Of a stretch of 64,000 nt of DNA, positions 18,591 to 27,611 are shown one piece after another. Source of the DNA: an uncultured Marinobacter sp. (GTDB lineage: Bacteria > Pseudomonadota > Gammaproteobacteria > Pseudomonadales > Oleiphilaceae). The DNA lies in NCBI RefSeq assembly GCF_913055835.1, contig NZ_CAJXKQ010000006.1, positions 1 through 64,000 of the forward strand, written 5' to 3'. Under the pieces are notes generated by a model, which did not search any database, was not told the DNA's origin, and was given only the letters and a program-made list of their open reading frames with translations. Every line of letters begins with the position of its first letter. Within the stretch, counting starts at the first letter, position 1. Both the position numbers and the translations under genes were made by a program.

Positions 18591-19640
18591 TCAGAGATGC
18601 TTGATCTGCTTTCTGTGCTCCCCGGGGCTTAGATCGAACCAGCGCCGGTAGGCCTTGTGAAAGGCCGCAGGGTTGGCAAACCCCAAAAGCCATGCAATTT
18701 CCGCCAGTGACGTGTCCGTCTCGCGAATATAGTCTCTCGCCAACTGCTTCCTTGTTTCATCCACCAGTTCCCTGAACCCGGTACCCTCGGCTGCAAGTTG
18801 TCTCTGAAGCGTCCATGGCGCAACCCCCAGTTTCATGGCAATGGTCTCCAGGCTCGGTGTCTCGCCCTGGAATAGTGGTGTAAGGAGGTTTTTTACCCGG
18901 TCTCCCGTTGTCCATCCCCGTCGGATCTGCTGCAGTTCCCGTTCGCACAGCTCCGTCAGCTTCTCATGCATCGCCGGTTGGGCCTGTTGGCTCGGGCTTT
19001 CCCAGATCTCCTGTCGTACTGTAATGCTGTTCTTGGTTGCTCCGAACTGCACCGGGCAGCGAAACCAGCTTTCGAACAAGTCATCCTGGCCTGTGGACCG
19101 GTATTCGATGGTGACTCTTTCCAGAACGTCATAGCGGCTGGTTACGGTTCGCAGGAACTGGGTCCAGGCCGCGAGAACAGAATCCACCACGAAATAGTTG
19201 AAGTCGTTGTAGGGCCGAATCGAGTAGAACTGTACCTGCCTCGCATCCGGCCGAACCAACGGCACACCGCGGCTGTTGCGGCTGGTTAGCAGGGCGTAGC
19301 GAATCAACGTGCTGATTGCCGCCCCGGCAGTGTTGGCGGTTTCTCCGGCAAGCCCGGCAATACCGGCGTCAACAGGGCGGGATAATGCTCCCATTCTCAA
19401 CCCGAGGACCGGGTTGCCAGTCTCGGTGATCGCCGCGTGCCCCAGGCGCATGAAACGGGGAATACTGATGCGCGCTTCCGGCGACGTCAGTGTCTGATGG
19501 TCAAGCTGGAAACGGGATGCCAGTTCTGCACTATTCCCACCTTCGGCTTCGGCTGCCCGCATCAACGCAGATACATACAGGACACTGATGTCTCCAAGAG
19601 AATTTCGGCTTTTTTGCGAGGAAGCTTGCTGGGTGTTCAT
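18591..19640 (-). CDS. AraC-family regulator divergent from fadH
   Basis: A 349-residue regulator of the same two-domain type as the other two AraC proteins here: an N-terminal PF12625-like ligand domain (about 20-220) and C-terminal double helix-turn-helix with LETIAMKLGVAPWTLQRQL and LGFANPAAFHKAYRRWFDLSP. The gene is divergent from fadH, and the gap contains a 21-bp-spaced direct repeat, so control of fadH is likely but inferred. The start is the ATG at 19640; a second possible start is not supported. Confidence 0.92.
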   Translation of the reverse strand: MNTQQASSQKSRNSLGDISVLYVSALMRAAEAEGGNSAELASRFQLDHQTLTSPEARISIPRFMRLGHAAITETGNPVLGLRMGALSRPVDAGIAGLAGETANTAGAAISTLIRYALLTSRNSRGVPLVRPDARQVQFYSIRPYNDFNYFVVDSVLAAWTQFLRTVTSRYDVLERVTIEYRSTGQDDLFESWFRCPVQFGATKNSITVRQEIWESPSQQAQPAMHEKLTELCERELQQIRRGWTTGDRVKNLLTPLFQGETPSLETIAMKLGVAPWTLQRQLAAEGTGFRELVDETRKQLARDYIRETDTSLAEIAWLLGFANPAAFHKAYRRWFDLSPGEHRKQIKHL

Positions 19641-19643
19641 TGA

Positions 19644-21860
<2,217 letters not shown>

Positions 21861-21877
21861 GCGCAAACATGATCACA

Positions 21878-21911
21878 AATCGTTGCACTTTTCTCCTGTG
21901 CAGAAACGATT
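21878..21911. repeat. Stem-loop downstream of fadH
   Basis: AATCGTTGCAC (21878-21888) pairs with GTGC (21898-21901) and, after a three-base bulge, AACGATT (21905-21911). No T-run follows, so it is not a standard terminator. It could be a 3' end stabiliser of fadH mRNA or an operator in the 210-base gap before the next gene. I see nothing else in that gap. Confidence 0.3.
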
Positions 21912-22071
21912 GTCTGGCTAGACTAATAGCTTTGAGTCTGACTGCTTGTCTCTTCTATTCTATTCTGGTTAGGGAGGGCCAGAGTAGAAGGGGCCGGCAT
22001 CACGATCAGATGGAACATCTTTCGGGATTCTGTCGTGTGGTGTCGAATCGTTGATTTGTGGAGAGCGTGCA

Positions 22072-23319
22072 ATGGTGTCTGCCGACCAGGCAACCGATGG
22101 TTATTCGGCGGTATTTTTTGTGGAGGGGAGTCAGGTGGCCCGGGAGATGCGGGCCAGTGAATTCGGGGCCTTCCTGGATGGCTACGTTGGGCTTTCCGAT
22201 CTCGCCGAAACCGATGTGCGGGCTGTTCTGGTTGAGCTGAGTGCCGATCTTCGGGTTCAGGCACTGGTGTTCTTTCGCATCTGGTTTGATGAGGAGGGCC
22301 GGGCCGACAGTCACTGGAACGTGCCTATCGAGGAGCTGGCCAGAATAGGTGCGAAGGGGCCGGATATGGGCGGTGGCGCGATCCGGCTGGTTTGCAGGAG
22401 CCAATGCCCCGACCCCAAATTCAAGGAAGATCTCTGGGACCCGGACATGACGCCCGGGAACAATCATTTCCAGGCCATTCGCAAGGCCGTTGAGGCCAAC
22501 AGCCTCAAGTTCCGGAAAGTGGAGCCGGTTCAGGAAGAGCATATTCCGGTTCTGAGCGAGCAGGCCGAGGATTCGACTGAGCGCGAAGAGGCCGCGGCAG
22601 CGGCGGATCGATCCCGGTTGGCGCAGCTGATCCGGGAGCAGCGCCTGCGGATCAAGACCCTCCAGAGTGTTCACCGCGATGCCCTCTCAGACATGCAGCG
22701 GGAGCATCGGCTGGAAATCCAGGGGTTGCGTAGTGACATTGCCGATCTCGAGCAAAAATACGAGCGCCAGCGGCTGAGTAACGAGCAGCTCAAGAAGCGT
22801 CTGTCGGAACGGAACGAGCAATACCTCGCCATGCAGGAGCAGATGGCCGCAGTTGGTGAGGAAAAGCAGCGTGAGGATTCAAACGCGGGTGCCGAGCTGT
22901 TGCTGCTCAGGGAACAGCTCGAACGGCGCCAGCGGGAGCTTGAGCTCAGGGATGACAAGATCGTGGCTCTTGAGCAGGAAAACCACGAACTGCGCAATCG
23001 CGAACCGCCAGAGGACTCCATCATGGACCATCTGAAGCGCCAGTCGGTGTTTCTGGTGGCCTACCAGCCGGGCGTCGGACATCTGACGCTGCCCTTCAAA
23101 GACATTGAAACCTACTTCAGTAATCCCACCGCCTATGCGGCAGAACGTTGTGGCATGAATGAGCCCGCTTATCGGGAATGGCTGGAACACTACGAAAACC
23201 CTGTCTGCATGCATGAAGACGAGGATGGCAAACGTTGTGGTGAGCCCATTCTTCGGGTCAGTCAGCCGGCGGAATTCCGCCCGGGCACCGATGACCGGTG
23301 TGAGAAACACCAGGCCTGA
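22072..23319 (+). CDS. Coiled-coil protein of unknown function with Cys/His-rich C-terminus
   Basis: A 415-residue cytosolic protein. The ATG at 22072 follows GGAGAG. Residues 1-150 form a compact domain with no match I recognise (FFVEGS, VLVELSADLRVQALVFFRIWF), about 180-315 is a long Glu/Arg/Gln heptad-rich coiled coil, and the last 90 residues hold YFSNPTAYAAERCGM and a CMHEDEDGKRCGEP...RCEKH pattern that could bind zinc. It directly precedes nadK. In Pseudomonas an unknown coiled-coil protein also neighbours nadK, by my recollection. A structural or chromosome-associated role is possible but unproven. Confidence 0.75.
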   Translation: MVSADQATDGYSAVFFVEGSQVAREMRASEFGAFLDGYVGLSDLAETDVRAVLVELSADLRVQALVFFRIWFDEEGRADSHWNVPIEELARIGAKGPDMGGGAIRLVCRSQCPDPKFKEDLWDPDMTPGNNHFQAIRKAVEANSLKFRKVEPVQEEHIPVLSEQAEDSTEREEAAAAADRSRLAQLIREQRLRIKTLQSVHRDALSDMQREHRLEIQGLRSDIADLEQKYERQRLSNEQLKKRLSERNEQYLAMQEQMAAVGEEKQREDSNAGAELLLLREQLERRQRELELRDDKIVALEQENHELRNREPPEDSIMDHLKRQSVFLVAYQPGVGHLTLPFKDIETYFSNPTAYAAERCGMNEPAYREWLEHYENPVCMHEDEDGKRCGEPILRVSQPAEFRPGTDDRCEKHQA

Positions 23320-23429
23320 GGCCGGAACTTTTTCAGAATCGGTGTGACTTTCGTTAAACTGTACTCCGATTGTCACCGGGGTAACGGTTTCGTTTGTCCC
23401 CGCCGCATCCCGACACCACAGGATACTTC

Positions 23430-24314
23430 ATGGATCAGTTCAGGAACATTGGTGTGATTGGTCGTATGGGCAGCGTGAAAGTGGTTGAATCACTGCGCCA
23501 GCTCAAACAGTACCTGATTGCCAACAACTACCACGTCATTCTCGAGGAAGACACAGCCAGCATGTTGCCCGGGCATGGCCTGCAGGTGGCGAGCAAGAAA
23601 CTGTTGGGGGAGATCTGTGATCTGGTGATCGTCGTCGGCGGTGATGGCAGTCTTCTGGGCGCCGCCCGTGAGCTGGCCAAGTCGAAGATTCCCCTGCTCG
23701 GGGTAAACCGTGGCAGGCTCGGCTTTCTCACCGACATTTCCCCTTCGGACCTTGAGGAGCGACTCGGCAAGGTCCTTGAAGGCGAGTACATGGAAGAGAC
23801 CCGGTTTCTGCTGGATGGCAACGTGGAGCGCAACGGTCAGCCCCTGGGGTTTGGTACGGCCCTGAACGATGTCGTGCTGCATCCCGGTAAATCCACCCGG
23901 ATGATCGGTTTCGATCTGTTCATTGATGGCCATTTTGTCTATAGCCAGCGCTCCGACGGCCTGATTGTCTCCACGCCGACCGGGTCTACGGCTTACTCGC
24001 TTTCCGCCGGTGGCCCGATTATGCACCCCAAGCTGGATGCCATTGTTCTGGTGCCCATGTTTCCCCACACTCTCAGTAGCCGGCCGATCGTTGTCGATGG
24101 CAAGAGTGAGATCAAACTGGTGATCGGCGAGACCAATGAAACCTATCCGCAAATCAGCTTTGACGGCCAGATGAACATTGCCTGTGCGCCGGGGGATATC
24201 ATTCGCATCACCAAAAAGCCGTTCAAGATCCGGTTGATTCACCCTACCGACCATAATTTCTATGCCACCTGCCGTGACAAGCTTGGCTGGGCTAGTGAAA
24301 TATCAGCGAGTTGA
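23430..24314 (+). CDS. nadK: NAD kinase
   Basis: A 294-residue enzyme that phosphorylates NAD to NADP. The GGDG motif lies at residues 70-73 (VVGGDGSLLGAAR), followed by LGVNRGRLGFLTD, ALNDVVLH and the glycine-rich SDGLIVSTPTGSTAYSLSAGG. The ATG at 23430 follows AGGA; a start 12 codons upstream is rejected. Only two bases separate its stop from the phosphoesterase start, so the genes are translationally coupled. Confidence 0.97.
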   Translation: MDQFRNIGVIGRMGSVKVVESLRQLKQYLIANNYHVILEEDTASMLPGHGLQVASKKLLGEICDLVIVVGGDGSLLGAARELAKSKIPLLGVNRGRLGFLTDISPSDLEERLGKVLEGEYMEETRFLLDGNVERNGQPLGFGTALNDVVLHPGKSTRMIGFDLFIDGHFVYSQRSDGLIVSTPTGSTAYSLSAGGPIMHPKLDAIVLVPMFPHTLSSRPIVVDGKSEIKLVIGETNETYPQISFDGQMNIACAPGDIIRITKKPFKIRLIHPTDHNFYATCRDKLGWASEISAS

Positions 24315-24316
24315 TC

Positions 24317-25330
24317 ATGGCTGCAACAAAACCGACCGCAAACCGCGGTTATGACATCATTGGCGACATCCATGGCTGTGCGAATACCCTCGCCAGATTG
24401 CTGGACCAGATGGGGTATCGCAAGATCAACGGTGTGTACCAGCACCCTCGTCGCCAGGCGATCTTCATCGGCGATATCATTGATCGTGGCCCGCGGATCC
24501 GCGAGGCGCTGCACCTGGTGCGGGATATGGTGGAACATGGTTCGGCCCGCATTGTCATGGGCAACCATGAGTACAACGCTCTTGGTTACTGCACCCGGGC
24601 CCGTCCCGGCAGCGGCAAAACCTTTTTGCGTGAACACAACGCCCGCCATGACCGTCTGATCCGGGAGACGCTGGAGCAGTTCGAGGCATACCCGTACGAG
24701 TGGAACGAGTTTCTCGAGTGGTTCTACACCATTCCGCTGTTTATCGACGACGAGGATTTCCGCGTTGTACACGCGTGCTGGGATGGCGATCTGATCGAAA
24801 AATTCAAGCAGGCGCAGGGGAGCGCCTGCATTGATGAGGATTTCCTGCACGCTTCTGCCGCGATTGAGTCCTTTGCCGGGCAGGTCATGGATACCGTGCT
24901 TCGCGGGACAGATCTCAGGCTCCCGGAGGGTATGGCCATCACCGGCCGCGATGGTTACGTGCGTGAGTTTTTCCGAACCAAGTTCTGGGCCGATGATCCG
25001 CATACCTATGCCGATGTCGTGTTCCAGCCAGATCCACTGCCACCGGAAGTGGCAAGCAGGGTACTGACCGATGACGAGCGCAAACAATTGATCAGCTACC
25101 CATTGGATGCACCACCAGTATTCGTGGGCCATTACTGGATGGAGGGCGAGCCGGCGCCGCTCAAGCCCAACGTTGCCTGCATCGACTACAGTGCCGTGAA
25201 GTACGGGCGGTTGGTGGCTTACCGGATGGATGGTGAGCGGGCACTTTCCCGGGACAAATTTGTCTGGGTAGATGTGGAGAGGCCGGAGCAGCCGGATTAT
25301 CCAACCAGCGAAGACAGCGTTGCGCGATAA
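24317..25330 (+). CDS. Calcineurin-like metallophosphoesterase
   Basis: A 337-residue protein with the metal-ligand motifs of the family: GDIHG at 16-20, GDIIDRG at 52-58, GNHE at 82-85 and later His residues in VVHACWDGD and FVGHYWM. The pattern fits PP2A/ApaH-like phosphatases. The substrate is unknown; a protein phosphatase or dinucleotide hydrolase role would be plausible. It starts two bases after nadK and is followed by a rhomboid protease gene in the same direction. The same order is known in Pseudomonas. Confidence 0.9.
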   Translation: MAATKPTANRGYDIIGDIHGCANTLARLLDQMGYRKINGVYQHPRRQAIFIGDIIDRGPRIREALHLVRDMVEHGSARIVMGNHEYNALGYCTRARPGSGKTFLREHNARHDRLIRETLEQFEAYPYEWNEFLEWFYTIPLFIDDEDFRVVHACWDGDLIEKFKQAQGSACIDEDFLHASAAIESFAGQVMDTVLRGTDLRLPEGMAITGRDGYVREFFRTKFWADDPHTYADVVFQPDPLPPEVASRVLTDDERKQLISYPLDAPPVFVGHYWMEGEPAPLKPNVACIDYSAVKYGRLVAYRMDGERALSRDKFVWVDVERPEQPDYPTSEDSVAR

Positions 25331-25373
25331 ACCGTGCATCTCAGCTGAACCATTTCCCGAGGCGGAGTAAGCG

Positions 25374-26237
25374 GTGTACCGAGTCAAGCAGTTGGATACC
25401 ACAGTGAACCTGGCCAGCTTCAGCCGTTGGCTTAACGGACAGGGTGTTACCCACCGCATTACCGAAGAAGGGGGATTCCAGGTGCTTTGGCTGGAAGACC
25501 CGGCTCACGCTGAACCCGTGCTTTCCGCTCTGGACCGCTTCATGGCAGAACCCGAAATCAGGGAAGCTGTGGATCGCCAGAACCGGTCGCCGGTGTTTGT
25601 TGGCGGGCGTTGGCAACCTTCACCCCGGCATGCGCCGCTGGTGTTGGGGATCATTGTGTTTGCTGTAGTTATGGTCTGGCTCACGGCCATGGGCCAGAAT
25701 GAACTGGCGGCCGGCCTGATGATGATCGATCCCCGGGATTATGACTGGAGCACCCTTGCCGGTCGCATTGACGCGTTAACTGCCACACTGGCCAGTGGCC
25801 AGATCTGGCGGCTGTTGACTCCGGACTTTCTGCACTTCAGCTGGACCCACATCATTTTCAATTCGGTCATGCTCTGGTTTCTGGGCAGTCAGATCGAATG
25901 GTTCGATGGGCGGGCGCGCCTGATCAGCCTGTTCGTGATTACCAGCCTGATCTCGAACGGCTTGCAGTATTTCGTGTCCGGGCCACTTTTCGGTGGGCTA
26001 TCCGGGGTGGTTTATGGGATTCTGGGCTACTGCTGGCTTAGTCAGCGATCTGCGCCACGGTTCCAGTTTCCGCCGGCACTGGTTACCTTCGCCGTAGCAT
26101 GGATGGTGATCGGGTTTACGCCGCTTCCCGAAATAATCGGGCTCGGGCGTATGGCCAATGAAGCGCATCTGGGTGGATTTATTGCCGGGCTGGCCCTGGC
26201 GGTGCTTTTGCCCGTAAGACGCAGGCGGGGCGCATAA
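25374..26237 (+). CDS. glpG: GlpG-type rhomboid intramembrane serine protease
   Basis: A 287-residue inner-membrane protease with a cytosolic N-terminal domain (about 1-75) and six membrane helices. The catalytic dyad is S210 in GGLSGVVYG and H265 in NEAHLGG; the HFSWTHIIFNSVMLW loop carries the usual HxxxN oxyanion pattern. The start is GTG at 25374, six bases after GGAG. It follows the phosphatase by 43 bases and its stop abuts an A-tract and GC hairpin. Confidence 0.92.
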   Translation: MYRVKQLDTTVNLASFSRWLNGQGVTHRITEEGGFQVLWLEDPAHAEPVLSALDRFMAEPEIREAVDRQNRSPVFVGGRWQPSPRHAPLVLGIIVFAVVMVWLTAMGQNELAAGLMMIDPRDYDWSTLAGRIDALTATLASGQIWRLLTPDFLHFSWTHIIFNSVMLWFLGSQIEWFDGRARLISLFVITSLISNGLQYFVSGPLFGGLSGVVYGILGYCWLSQRSAPRFQFPPALVTFAVAWMVIGFTPLPEIIGLGRMANEAHLGGFIAGLALAVLLPVRRRRGA

Positions 26238-26260
26238 AAAAGCCCCGCCAGAGGCGGGGC
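26236..26260 (-). terminator. GC hairpin with A-tract on its 5' side
   Basis: GCCCCGCC (26242-26249) and GGCGGGGC (26253-26260) form a perfect 8-bp stem with a three-base loop. Six A residues (26236-26241) precede it, giving a U-tract only for minus-strand RNA. On the plus strand the tail is ATTAAAAG, so it would be a poor terminator for the rhomboid gene. It may block antisense transcripts. Confidence 0.45.
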
Positions 26261-26293
26261 ATTAAAAGAGCTTTTAGCTCCTGATGAGAGAGA

Positions 26294-26320
26294 CCAAATG
26301 ATACGACCGTCGTCATTTGG
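26294..26320. promoter_or_regulatory. Inverted repeat CCAAATGA-N11-TCATTTGG
   Basis: Perfect 8-bp arms at 26294-26301 and 26313-26320, three bases before the Fur box. No T-run follows, so an operator is more likely than a terminator. The binding protein is unknown. Confidence 0.4.
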
Positions 26321-26323
26321 TGA

Positions 26324-26342
26324 ATTAATGATAATCATTATC
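26324..26342. promoter_or_regulatory. Fur box upstream of the YeaC-DUF2797-pepN genes
   Basis: A 19-bp site that matches the Fur consensus at 17 positions; only the first two bases differ. The core TAATGAT-A-ATCATTA is a perfect palindrome. It lies 61 bases before the YeaC-family start codon, a normal position for iron repression through Fur. Confidence 0.75.
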
Positions 26343-26360
26343 GTTTGATTCTGTCAAACG
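26342..26360. promoter_or_regulatory. Inverted repeat CGTTTGA-N5-TCAAACG
   Basis: Perfect 7-bp arms at 26342-26348 and 26354-26360, abutting the Fur box. As RNA it could form a short hairpin; as DNA it is a possible second operator. Confidence 0.35.
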
Positions 26361-26402
26361 GTTCCGCCACATTTTTAATGAACGTTTTTTCAGGAGAGCG
26401 GG

Positions 26403-26693
26403 ATGACTTACGAAGAACTGATCGAGCGACTGGATCCGAATGTTTACCGGAGTCTCCGGCAGTCAATCGAACTTGGCAAATGGCCCGACGGCCGCAAGCT
26501 GACACCCGAGCAGCGGGAAATCAGCCTCGAGGCGGTGATCTACTACGAAAACCTGCACAACATTCCTGAAGAGGAGCGCACCGGCTATCTGGACAGGGGC
26601 AGCAAGGCCGGCACCGCCTGTGATCCTTCAGTTCAGCGCCAGCAGGGTAACGGCAACGTTGATCCGGACCAGTTTGTTGAGGTCAAGTCTTGA
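26403..26693 (+). CDS. YeaC-like DUF1315 family protein
   Basis: A 96-residue soluble protein that starts MTYEELIERLDPNVYRSLR and contains ELGKWPDGRKLTPEQRE, the conserved core of the DUF1315 (YeaC) family. Function unknown. AGGAGAG precedes the ATG. Its TGA overlaps the TTG start of the DUF2797 gene. A Fur box and two inverted repeats lie upstream, so iron regulation is likely. Confidence 0.88.
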   Translation: MTYEELIERLDPNVYRSLRQSIELGKWPDGRKLTPEQREISLEAVIYYENLHNIPEEERTGYLDRGSKAGTACDPSVQRQQGNGNVDPDQFVEVKS

Positions 26694-27529
26694 GCGAATT
26701 GATTGATGTGACCGGCCGGCTGCGCAAAATGCCGGCGGAGGCGGGCGATCCGGTGGCGTACTCCATTGCCGTGGGCGACACTCGCATTCCCTTGAACGAT
26801 CTGATTGGGCGCCCGTTGCGTCTGGATTTCGATGGGGTGATTCGCTGCATTCACTGCGACCGGAAAACCAACAAAAGTTTCAACCAGGGCTTCTGTTATC
26901 CCTGTTTCCGGAAACTGGCAGCGTGTGACAGTTGCATCATGAGCCCGGAGAAGTGCCACTATCATCTTGGCACCTGCCGTGAGCCGGAGTGGGGTGAAAC
27001 CCATTGCATGGTTGAACACGTGGTCTACCTCGCTAACTCGTCCGGCCTGAAAGTGGGCATTACCCGGGCCTCTCAGGTGCCGACGCGCTGGATTGACCAG
27101 GGGGCGGTGGACGCCATACCGATGGTTCGAGTTGCGACGCGGTACATCGCCGGGCTGGTGGAAGTTGCCTGCAAAACCCATGTAGCCGACCGGACCAACT
27201 GGCGGGCCATGCTCAAGGGCGATGTGCCCGAGCTGGATCTGATTGAAGAGCGTCAGCGCATGCTCGGGCTGATCGCCGAGGACCTTGAGGCGCTCCGGCA
27301 GACCCACGGTCAGGATTCTATCCGGGAAGTTGACGAGCAAGGCCTTGGCCTCAGCTATCCCGTCCAGGTCTGGCCAGAAAAGATCAAAACCCATAACCTC
27401 GACAAAACGCCGGAAGTGGAAGGCGTTCTGGAGGGTATCAAGGGGCAGTACCTTATTCTGGATACCGGTGTGATCAACATTCGGAAGTTCACCGGTTATG
27501 AAGTCCGTTTCCGGGTCATGGAAGGCTGA
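26690..27529 (+). CDS. DUF2797 family zinc-ribbon-like protein
   Basis: A 279-residue protein with cysteine pairs C53-x2-C56, C69-x2-C72 and C79-x2-C82, plus C89, C96 and C106, which suggest two zinc sites. Next comes VVYLANSSGLKVGITR...RWIDQGA, which looks like a GIY-YIG-type nuclease core; that resemblance is my inference. TTG at 26690 is the start, overlapping the previous stop as TTGA, with GAGG seven bases upstream. It precedes pepN by 82 bases. Confidence 0.85.
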   Translation: MSELIDVTGRLRKMPAEAGDPVAYSIAVGDTRIPLNDLIGRPLRLDFDGVIRCIHCDRKTNKSFNQGFCYPCFRKLAACDSCIMSPEKCHYHLGTCREPEWGETHCMVEHVVYLANSSGLKVGITRASQVPTRWIDQGAVDAIPMVRVATRYIAGLVEVACKTHVADRTNWRAMLKGDVPELDLIEERQRMLGLIAEDLEALRQTHGQDSIREVDEQGLGLSYPVQVWPEKIKTHNLDKTPEVEGVLEGIKGQYLILDTGVINIRKFTGYEVRFRVMEG

Positions 27530-27611
27530 AAGCGCCTCGCCCGGCCAATCTTTCCATGTCTGCGGCCGCTGAAACTCTGCGCCCGCAGGCCGCGAACTCT
27601 GGAGAAAACCA

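Noticed and set aside
21869..22054. A 61-codon ORF between fadH and the coiled-coil gene
   Set aside because: No ribosome site, Cys- and Arg-rich random composition, and it overlaps a stem-loop.
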